DNA from: Streptomyces neyagawaensis
GTDB taxonomy: Bacteria; Actinomycetota; Actinomycetes; Streptomycetales; Streptomycetaceae
Direction of reading: 5' to 3'
DNA length: 64,000 nt
Assembly (NCBI RefSeq): GCF_023516595.1
Contig: NZ_JAMGBG010000057.1
Location: 28,087-92,086, forward strand
Positions 58,198 through 64,000 of this stretch are shown here, piece by piece; position 1 is the first letter of the stretch; the number at the start of each line of letters is the position of its first letter. The notes under the pieces were generated by a model. That model ran no database searches. It was given only the letters and a program-made list of their open reading frames with translations, and was not told where the DNA came from. The position numbers were made by a program, and so were the translations under genes.

Positions 58198-58995
58198 CTA
58201 GTCGAGCAGGCGCTCGCGCAGCCGCTCCCGGCTCGCGGGGCTCAGCTTCAGGCCCTGCTCCAGGTACGTGTCCACGTCGCCCCAGGTCTCCTCGACCGTG
58301 TCGAAGGCCGCCTGGAGATACTCGGCGCGGGCGTCGAACAGAGGGCTCAGCAGCTCCATGACCTCCGGGGAGTAGGCGTTCGGGGAGCTGCTGCTGCGGC
58401 GCACCTTGTAGCGGCGGTGTTTGGCGTTCGACTCCAGGTAGTCGGCCACGATGGCCTCGCGCTCCACGCCGACGGCGAGGAGCGTGATCGCTACGGAGAG
58501 GCCCGCGCGGTCCTTGCCGGCCGCGCAGTGCATCAGCGCCGGCACGCTGTCCTCCGCCAGCGCGTGCAGCACACGGGAGTGCTCGGCCGTGCGGTGCTTG
58601 ATGATCGTGCGGTAGGAGGCGATCATCCGGCCCGCCGCCTTGCCGTCGTCCAGCAGCGCGCGCAGCTGGTCCACATCGCCGTCGCGGACCATCTTCCAGA
58701 ACTCGGCGCCGTCCGCCGGGTCGGACAGCGGCAGATTCACGTTCCGCACGCCGGGCAGCTCGACGTCCGGGCCCTCCAGCTTCTGATCGGCCGCATTGCG
58801 GAAGTCGAAGATCGTGTGCAGGCCTAGGGAGCTCAGGAACGCGGCGTCGTCGTCAGTGGCGTGCGCGAGATGCCCGCTGCGGTACAGCACTCCATGACGC
58901 ATCCGGCGGCCGTCCACGGTCGGCAGGCCGCCCACATCGCGGAAGTTGCGCACCCCGGCCAACTCGGGCTCGGTCGACGGGATCTGCTGCGTCAC
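58198..58995 (-). CDS. Tyrosine-protein phosphatase (DSP/LipA-type)
   Basis: A 265-residue cytoplasmic phosphatase. The P-loop HCAAGKDRAG is the C-x5-R active site with a lysine-aspartate insert, as in atypical dual-specificity and phosphoinositide-type bacterial phosphatases (MptpB/LipA group). NFRDVGGL is the conserved N-terminal start, DFRN and the C-terminal YLEQGL region follow. GTG 58995 has GGAG five bases upstream. Substrate could be phosphotyrosine proteins or phospholipids. Confidence 0.9.
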   Translation of the reverse strand: MTQQIPSTEPELAGVRNFRDVGGLPTVDGRRMRHGVLYRSGHLAHATDDDAAFLSSLGLHTIFDFRNAADQKLEGPDVELPGVRNVNLPLSDPADGAEFWKMVRDGDVDQLRALLDDGKAAGRMIASYRTIIKHRTAEHSRVLHALAEDSVPALMHCAAGKDRAGLSVAITLLAVGVEREAIVADYLESNAKHRRYKVRRSSSSPNAYSPEVMELLSPLFDARAEYLQAAFDTVEETWGDVDTYLEQGLKLSPASRERLRERLLD

Positions 58996-59097
58996 GGGGG
59001 CTCCTCCCATCCGGCCGTCGGCGCCGATCGTCGACGGGCACGCGCTCGGCATCGAGGCGCCCCTCGACGATACGACATGGGTGCCTGACGCAATGAG

Positions 59098-59145
59098 TTG
59101 TCCACAGGCGCCCACGGCGTCGACGTCCCGTTGTCCACAGGCGCC
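59098..59145. promoter_or_regulatory. Pair of DnaA boxes in the phosphatase/alpha-galactosidase divergent region
   Basis: TTGTCCACA, the consensus Streptomyces DnaA box, occurs at 59098-59106 and 59131-59139. Each is followed by GGCGCC, so the full direct repeat is TTGTCCACAGGCGCC (59098-59112, 59131-59145), 33 bp apart in the same orientation. The region lies between divergent starts at 58995 and 59213. Confidence 0.55.
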
Positions 59146-59212
59146 GGAGCGCTCCCGCGACGACCTGCAATGATGTTGAAGCACGATTGCACCTGTTCGA
59201 ATTTGTGAGGCC

Positions 59213-61288
59213 ATGATGTTGGACATCGCCACGGACGGCCGGACCTGGCTTCTCACGGGTCCCCGGAGCAGCTACGCCCTGCGGCTCACCGGGAACGACG
59301 AGCTGCTGCACCTCCACTGGGGCCCGAGGATCACCCTTGCCGACGCCGAGGAGCTGGCAGCCCGCCAGGAGTTGCCCTACTGGCCTTTCGAAGCCCCCGT
59401 CGACGGCCACGAGGAGTACCCCGTCGAGGGCGGGCCCCGCTTCACCCGCCCCGCCCTCTCGGTCCGCACCGAGGAACGGCGCGGCACCGAGTGGACCTTC
59501 CAGGACTACGAGGCGGACGGTGACGAGCTGCGCCTGCGCTTCCTCGACGACGGTCTGCGGATCACGCTCCACTACCGGATGCGTGACGACGTCGTGGAGC
59601 GCTGGGTGACCCTCGCCAACGAGGGGACCGCCGTGGAACTGCTGCGGGCCGACTCGGCGACCTGGACGCTGCCCCGCCGCGAGGAGAGCTGGCGCCTGTC
59701 CCAGCTGCACGGCCGGTGGGCGGCCGAGTCCCGGCTGACGCGCGGCGAGCTGACCTACGGTGAGAAGGTCATCGGCAGCCGCCGTGGGCACACCGGCCAC
59801 CAGCACCTGCCCTGGGTCGCCCTCGACACCGACGCCACCGAGGAGCACGGCGAGGTCTACGGCTGCGCCCTCGGCTGGTCGGGCTCCTGGCGGATCGCCG
59901 TGGCCCAGCTCCCGGACGCGCGGGTGCAGATCACCGGCGGTGCCGGGTACGACGAGTCGGGTCTGCTGCGGCTGGAGGCGGGCGAGACGTTCACCACTCC
60001 CGTCTTCGCCGCACTGTGGTCCGACGGCGGCCACGGCGGGGCGAGCCGCGCCTGGCACGCCTACCAGCGGGCGTATGTCATCCCGGACGCCGACCGGGAC
60101 CGGCCGGTGCTGTTCAACTCCTGGGAGGCCACCGAGTTCGACATCTCGGAGGAGCAGCAGCGGGCGCTCGCCGAGCGGGCGGCGGCCATCGGGGTCGAGC
60201 TGTTCGTGGTCGACGACGGCTGGTTCGGGGCGCGCACCAACGACCGGGCCGGACTCGGCGACTGGACGCCCAACCCGGACCGCTTCCCCGAGGGGCTGAA
60301 GCCGCTCGCCGACCAGGTGCACGCCCTCGGGATGCAGTTCGGCATCTGGGTGGAGCCCGAGATGGTCAACCCGGACAGCGAGCTGTACCGGGCGCACCCC
60401 GACTGGGCACAGTTCCAGCCGGGACGAAAGCGGACAGAACTCCGCAATCAGCTGGTGCTCAACCTCGCGCGGCCGGACGTCCAGGAGTACCTGTGGGAGA
60501 AGCTGGACACCCTGCTCTCCAGTGCCCCGATCGACTATGTGAAGTGGGACTTCAACCGCTGCTTCACGGACGCCGGCTGGCCCGGTGAGGAGTACCCGCA
60601 GAAGCTGTGGGTCGAGCACGTGCACGCCTTCTACGCCCTGCTGGACCGGCTGCGGGCCGCGCACCCCGGCGTCGCCTTCGAGTCGTGCTCGGGCGGCGGC
60701 GGCCGGATCGATCTCGGGGTCATGTCGCGGACCGACCAGGTGTGGACCTCCGACAACACCGACCCCCTGGACCGGCTCGCCATCCAGCACGGGTTCAGCC
60801 ACATCCACCCCGCGCGGGTCATGGCCGCCTGGGTCACCGACAGCCCGAACAACCAGCTCAACGGCCGGGTCAGCTCCCTGCGATTCCGCTTCGTCAGCGC
60901 CATGGCGGGCGTGCTCGGCGTCGGCGGCGACCTCACGCGGTGGAGCGACGAGGAACTGGCCGAGGCGCGGGAGTGGGTGGAGCTCTACAAGGAGATCAAG
61001 CCCGTTGTGCAGCGCGGCGACCTCTACCGGCTGCGCCCGCCGAGCGGAGGGTTGAGTGCCGTGCAGTACGTCCACGGCGACGAGGCGGTCGTCCTCGCCT
61101 GCCTCCAGGCCCAGCACTACGGCGAGCCGGTGCCGCCGCTCCGGCTGCGCGGCCTCGACCCCGAGGCAACCTATGAATGCCGCGAAACGGGCGAACTGCA
61201 CCGAGGGGCGGTGCTGTTGCATCACGGCCTGCGGACAGGACTGCGCGGCGACTTCGACGCGAAGGTTGTCCGCCTGCGTCGCATGTGA
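59213..61288 (+). CDS. Alpha-galactosidase, glycoside hydrolase family 36
   Basis: A 691-residue cytoplasmic enzyme, no signal peptide. An N-terminal beta-sandwich (residues about 1-280) precedes the TIM barrel. Catalytic residues are the nucleophile Asp446 in DYVKWDFNR and the acid/base Asp514 in WTSDNTDPLDR. VVDDGWFGART, PNPDRFPEGLKPLAD and FESCSGGGGRIDLG are further GH36 blocks. It releases terminal alpha-galactose from oligosaccharides such as melibiose and raffinose. No transporter or regulator is adjacent. ATG 59213 or 59216 may be used. Confidence 0.95.
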   Translation: MMLDIATDGRTWLLTGPRSSYALRLTGNDELLHLHWGPRITLADAEELAARQELPYWPFEAPVDGHEEYPVEGGPRFTRPALSVRTEERRGTEWTFQDYEADGDELRLRFLDDGLRITLHYRMRDDVVERWVTLANEGTAVELLRADSATWTLPRREESWRLSQLHGRWAAESRLTRGELTYGEKVIGSRRGHTGHQHLPWVALDTDATEEHGEVYGCALGWSGSWRIAVAQLPDARVQITGGAGYDESGLLRLEAGETFTTPVFAALWSDGGHGGASRAWHAYQRAYVIPDADRDRPVLFNSWEATEFDISEEQQRALAERAAAIGVELFVVDDGWFGARTNDRAGLGDWTPNPDRFPEGLKPLADQVHALGMQFGIWVEPEMVNPDSELYRAHPDWAQFQPGRKRTELRNQLVLNLARPDVQEYLWEKLDTLLSSAPIDYVKWDFNRCFTDAGWPGEEYPQKLWVEHVHAFYALLDRLRAAHPGVAFESCSGGGGRIDLGVMSRTDQVWTSDNTDPLDRLAIQHGFSHIHPARVMAAWVTDSPNNQLNGRVSSLRFRFVSAMAGVLGVGGDLTRWSDEELAEAREWVELYKEIKPVVQRGDLYRLRPPSGGLSAVQYVHGDEAVVLACLQAQHYGEPVPPLRLRGLDPEATYECRETGELHRGAVLLHHGLRTGLRGDFDAKVVRLRRM

Positions 61289-61589
61289 GTGTTCTGTCCG
61301 AAATGGAACCGTTAATCCAACTGGCCCTGGAATAAAGACTACTGAGGCGTAGCCGCGTGAGCAGCGTCATATCCGTGACGCACTGTCGCCGCCATGTTCA
61401 CGTAATTTTTATGCATTTCCAGGGCCGTTGGAAAGGGATATCCGGCGCCCGTTTACGGAGCGTAATCGGGATTCGTTGTATGGATCACGTAGGAAGGCGC
61501 CCAGGAAATCCCGATGGTTGTCTCTGTGGGGACAAGTCGCTTACGTTCACCCTCGATCCGGACGGACGCCCAATCCTGCCGCCGACCGG
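61289..61589. other. AT-richer intergenic region with promoter of the riboswitch gene
   Basis: About 300 bp without a plausible gene. Base composition is lower in GC (for example TAATTTTTATGCATTTCC near 61400) than anywhere else nearby. It separates the alpha-galactosidase from the M23 endopeptidase unit, and holds the promoter described separately. No terminator hairpin of quality follows the galactosidase stop. Confidence 0.4.
61518..61547 (+). promoter_or_regulatory. Promoter of the M23 endopeptidase gene
   Basis: TTGTCT (-35, 61518-61523) and TACGTT (-10, 61542-61547) are separated by 18 bp, predicting a transcript start near 61554. TTGTC at the -35 and GACAA at 61531-61535 form an inverted repeat, a possible operator. 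The resulting leader of about 200 nt contains the riboswitch. Confidence 0.5.
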
Positions 61590-61745
61590 AGCCGCGTACC
61601 GACCCGATCCATGGCAGGAGCGGGGGACCCACAGGTAGTACCGCCTGTTCCGGTCTCCGGAACGGCTAGGGGTAAAGCCGGGCACAAACCCGGCCGGACA
61701 TCTCCAGTCCGCACCCGACAGCTCACCTCGCAGGCGCCGGAGAGG
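61590..61745 (+). promoter_or_regulatory. ydaO-type c-di-AMP riboswitch
   Basis: The leader contains the conserved order of the Streptomyces ydaO/yuaA element: GCAGGAGCGGGGGACCCAC, GGCTAGGGGTAAAGCCGGGC, AACCCGGCCGGACATCTCC, AGTCCGCACCCGACAGCTCA and CCTCGCAGGCG, ending just before the ribosome binding site GAGAGGA of the M23 gene. In Streptomyces these elements sit upstream of cell wall hydrolase genes and turn expression off when c-di-AMP is high. The assignment rests on recognised primary sequence; I did not fold it fully. Confidence 0.85.
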
Positions 61746-61753
61746 AATTCGCC

Positions 61754-62689
61754 ATGCCCGCGAAGGGTAAGCACCGCCGTCCCAAGTCCCAGCGTCTCAC
61801 CCGCTCCATCGCCGCCGCCGGAACCGGTGGCGCCGCACTCGCGCTGCCCCTGCTGGGTGCCGCCGGCGCCCACGCCGCGACCCCCACGGCCGCCGTTTCC
61901 GGGGCTTCCGAGAAGACGATCACGGCCATCCCCGAGAAGGGTGCCGTCGAACAGGTCGCCGCCAAGAAGAAGGCGACGAAGACCTACACGGTGAAGGCCG
62001 GCGACTACCTCGCGAAGATCGCGCACGAGCAGGACGTCCGGGGCGGCTGGAAGCGGCTCTACTCGGACAACCGTTCCGTGATCGGTTCCGACCCCTCACT
62101 CATCCACCCCGGCCTGAAGCTCACCATCGGCGGCAAGGCCGCGAAGGCCGGGCTGTCGCACTCGTCGACGAAGGCCCCGTCGACGCAGCCGTCCAAGCCC
62201 TCCGAGGCGTCGAAGACCTCCGCGTCCGCGACGAAGGAGACGGCCGACACGTCCGCGGGTCAGGCCGCCCCGTCGAACAGCTCCGGCTTCAGTCTGCCCA
62301 TCGAGGGCGCCACCATCGGCACCGCGTACAAGACCGCCGGCAGCATGTGGTCCAGCGGCTACCACACCGGTGTCGACTTCGTGGCCCCGACCGGCACGAG
62401 CCTCAAGGCCGTGGGCGCGGGCACCGTCGTCTCCGCCGGCTGGGGCGGCGCGTACGGCAACCAGGTCGTCATCAAGCTCGCCGACGGCTACTACGCCCAG
62501 TACGCCCACCTCTCCTCGATCGGCGTCTCCGCGGGCCAGTCCGTGAGCGGCGGCCAGCAGATCGGCCTGTCCGGCGCCACCGGCAACGTCACGGGCCCGC
62601 ACCTGCACTTCGAGATCCGTACGACCCCCGACTACGGCTCGGACATCGACCCGCTGGCCTACCTCCGGTCGAAGGGCGTCACCGTCTGA
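61754..62689 (+). CDS. Secreted M23 endopeptidase with LysM domain (peptidoglycan hydrolase)
   Basis: A 311-residue cell-wall hydrolase. The signal peptide runs from KGKHRRPKSQRLTRSIAAAG to AGAHAA. A LysM domain (YTVKAGDYLAKIAHEQ, then LIHPGLKLTI) is at residues about 75-125. A Ser/Thr/Lys-rich linker follows. The LytM/M23 domain has zinc ligands in SGYHTGVDF and HLHFEIR. It would cut peptide cross-links of peptidoglycan, for example at germination. The c-di-AMP riboswitch upstream fits the known control of such hydrolases. A terminator follows. Confidence 0.95.
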   Translation: MPAKGKHRRPKSQRLTRSIAAAGTGGAALALPLLGAAGAHAATPTAAVSGASEKTITAIPEKGAVEQVAAKKKATKTYTVKAGDYLAKIAHEQDVRGGWKRLYSDNRSVIGSDPSLIHPGLKLTIGGKAAKAGLSHSSTKAPSTQPSKPSEASKTSASATKETADTSAGQAAPSNSSGFSLPIEGATIGTAYKTAGSMWSSGYHTGVDFVAPTGTSLKAVGAGTVVSAGWGGAYGNQVVIKLADGYYAQYAHLSSIGVSAGQSVSGGQQIGLSGATGNVTGPHLHFEIRTTPDYGSDIDPLAYLRSKGVTV

Positions 62690-62719
62690 CGTGCCGCCGA
62701 TGGCTGATTGAGCGCGAGC

Positions 62720-62754
62720 GAAGGCCGGACCCCGATCCCCGGGGTCCGGCCTTC
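62720..62754 (+). terminator. Terminator after the M23 endopeptidase gene
   Basis: A perfect 14-bp stem, GAAGGCCGGACCCC with its complement at 62741-62754, and loop GATCCCC. It lies 31 bp beyond the stop codon. Confidence 0.9.
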
Positions 62755-62912
62755 GGCGTGCCCGGAATCGGCCTCACCGCATGGGTGTGGCGGCCGTCCG
62801 GACCTGGCGTATTCCCGGGTTGATCGAATCGTGAAGCGTGGTCTATCTCACCGCCCGTCAACCCCTTATTACGGTCGCGTAGGTCACATCCGAAGGTGAA
62901 TCATGACCCGAT

Positions 62913-63728
62913 GTGGCAGACGATTCGAAGAACAGCAGATCAGTGATCGGGTCGTACGTGGCGGTGGGGGACAGCTTCACCGAGGGCGTCGGCGACCCCG
63001 GCCCCGACGGGGCGTTCGTCGGTTGGGCGGACCGGTTCGCGGTGCTCCTCGCGGACCGGGTGCCCGAGGGCGACTTCAGGTACAACAATCTCGCGGTACG
63101 CGGGAAGCTCCTCGACCAGATCATCGAGGACCAGGTGCCGCGGGCTCTCGAACTCGCGCCGGACCTCATGTCCTTCTGTGCGGGCGGCAACGACATCATC
63201 CGCCCCGGCACCGACCCCGACGAGGTCGCCGAGCGGTTCGAGCGGGCGGTGGTCCGGCTCACCTCGGCGGTCGGCACGGTGATGGTGACCACCGGCTTCG
63301 ACACGCGTGACGTGCCGGTGCTCCGGCACCTGCGGGGGAAGATCGCGACGTACAACGGGCATGTGCGGGCCATCGCCGACCGGTACGGCTGTCCCGTGCT
63401 CGACCTGTGGTCGCTGAAGACCGTGCAGGACCGGCGGGCCTGGGACGACGACCGGTTGCACCTGTCGCCCGAGGGGCACACGCGGGTCGCGCTGCGGGCC
63501 GGGCAGGTGCTGGGCCTGGAGGTGCCGGCGGATCCCGAGCAGCCGTGGCCGCCGCTGCCGCCGCGGGGGACGTTCGAGGTGCGGCGGGACAACATCCACT
63601 GGGCCCGGGAGTACCTCGTGCCGTGGATCGGTCGGCGGCTGCGCGGGGAGTCGTCCGGGGACCATGTGTCGGCGAAGGGCGCGTTGTCGCCCGACGACAT
63701 CAAGCTGCGGATCGCCTCCGTCGCCTGA
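62913..63728 (+). CDS. SGNH/GDSL hydrolase
   Basis: A 271-residue esterase/lipase-type enzyme without a signal peptide. The SGNH blocks are all present: VAVGDSFTEG (Ser), NLAVRGKLL, FCAGGNDII (Gly, Asn) and DDRLHLSPEGH (Asp/His). GTG 62913 gives VADDSKNSRSV. The C-terminal 60 residues (FEVRRDNIHWAREYLVPWI) follow the core and are found in the actinobacterial subgroup. Ester substrate unknown. Confidence 0.92.
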   Translation: MADDSKNSRSVIGSYVAVGDSFTEGVGDPGPDGAFVGWADRFAVLLADRVPEGDFRYNNLAVRGKLLDQIIEDQVPRALELAPDLMSFCAGGNDIIRPGTDPDEVAERFERAVVRLTSAVGTVMVTTGFDTRDVPVLRHLRGKIATYNGHVRAIADRYGCPVLDLWSLKTVQDRRAWDDDRLHLSPEGHTRVALRAGQVLGLEVPADPEQPWPPLPPRGTFEVRRDNIHWAREYLVPWIGRRLRGESSGDHVSAKGALSPDDIKLRIASVA

Positions 63729-63773
63729 ACCGGTTTCCGTTCGGCCGCTTGCGCCTGCGGTTCGTCGGGGGGC

Positions 63774-63885
63774 GGGGCCGTGCCGGTGCGTCAGCCCGTC
63801 GCTCGGTGCCCTACTGCCCGGGGGGAGCAGAGACGGGTTCTCCGGGCGGCTGTGGGCGACGGGCTCGACGCACCGGCACGGCCCC
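63774..63885. repeat. Long inverted repeat (cruciform or terminator-like)
   Basis: GGGGCCGTGCCGGTGCGTC (63774-63792) pairs perfectly with 63867-63885. After a small bulge, CCCGTCG (63795-63801) pairs with CGACGGG (63857-63863). The centre can form an inner GCCCGG/CCGGGC stem. It lies between the SGNH hydrolase and an opposing gene and may be a bidirectional terminator, though it is much longer than usual. Confidence 0.75.
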
Positions 63886-63932
63886 TTCCGTGCGTGGGTG
63901 GCCGGCCCGCCGTGGTCGTACAACGGTGAGGG

Positions 63933-64000
63933 TCAGGTGGTCGGCGATTCCGGCAGGTTCAGTTCGCGGGCCAGGGTCTCGTCCGCCCACTGTTGGGCCT
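63933..64000 (-). CDS. C-terminus of a truncated gene at the window end
   Basis: Only the last 21 codons are in the window. Read on the minus strand they give AQQWADETLARELNLPESPT plus Thr and TGA at 63935-63933. The reading is free of stops to the window edge and has high third-position GC, so I think it is real. The protein family cannot be told from this piece. Confidence 0.5.
   Translation of the reverse strand, partial: AQQWADETLARELNLPESPTT

Noticed and set aside
61357..61638. 93-codon frame in the leader of the M23 gene
   Set aside because: It overlaps the promoter and the c-di-AMP riboswitch, has no ribosome binding site and unusual composition for this genome.

Overview
The window is high-GC (about 70 percent or more by eye) actinobacterial chromosome. 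Gene content points to Streptomyces: a WhiB-like protein, an SsgA-like sporulation protein, many GTG starts, 1-8 nt stop/start overlaps, and a complete Streptomyces-type hopanoid locus. The order wbl - ABC-F - ssgD - idi - zitB - galE - hopanoid genes matches, from memory, the SCO6715-SCO6773 part of the S. coelicolor chromosome. No tRNA, rRNA, CRISPR array, prophage or intact insertion sequence was seen.

Layout. 1-8 kb: WhiB-like protein, acyl-ACP desaturase with a tandem palindromic operator, dimethylargininase, an ABC-F ATPase behind a roughly 245-nt leader, ssgD, a secreted beta-propeller protein, a small basic protein, endonuclease V and a small membrane protein. 8-15 kb: saccharopine-dehydrogenase-like protein, MmcQ/YjbR protein, then a three-gene acyl-CoA operon (family III CoA-transferase/racemase, thiolase, FadB-type multifunctional enzyme) and a MerR regulator. 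15-25 kb: macro-domain protein, an orphan ATP-synthase-b-like protein, a coupled pair of secreted peptidases, a BCCT transporter, a D-amino-acid-oxidase-type flavoenzyme, an uncharacterised protein and a second ABC-F protein. 25-36 kb: Tex, an LPFR small protein, an SCO6745-type protein, two DJ-1/PfpI genes, enoyl-CoA hydratase, HdeD-like and ATPase-fold proteins, idi, the zinc exporter zitB and galE.

36.9-43.9 kb holds a tightly packed seven-gene operon: two CDP-alcohol phosphotransferases, a LicC-like nucleotidyltransferase, a glycerol-1-phosphate-dehydrogenase-like enzyme, a GT2 glycosyltransferase and a TagG/TagH-like export ABC transporter. Read together, the genes suggest synthesis and export of a polyol-phosphate envelope glycan built from an activated alcohol phosphate. 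I know of no characterised pathway for this set, and it is my best candidate for an undescribed system.

44.2-57.2 kb is the hopanoid locus: hpnC-hpnD-small ORF-hpnE-polyprenyl synthase-shc-hpnG-hpnH-ispG-dxs-class III aminotransferase. HpnD/C/E make squalene from farnesyl diphosphate, Shc cyclises it, HpnH and HpnG add and trim the adenosine-derived side chain, and the aminotransferase probably makes the aminated hopanoid. Dxs and IspG feed the isoprenoid precursor pathway, and idi lies 10 kb upstream. After it come an XRE-cupin regulator with twin operators and a DUF6126-type membrane peptide, a tyrosine phosphatase, a GH36 alpha-galactosidase, and an M23/LysM endopeptidase behind a probable c-di-AMP (ydaO) riboswitch. 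A GDSL hydrolase and a truncated gene end the window.

Non-coding structure is rich: clean terminators, two MITE-like intergenic repeats, two minisatellites that begin at stop codons, a DnaA-box pair and several palindromic operators.
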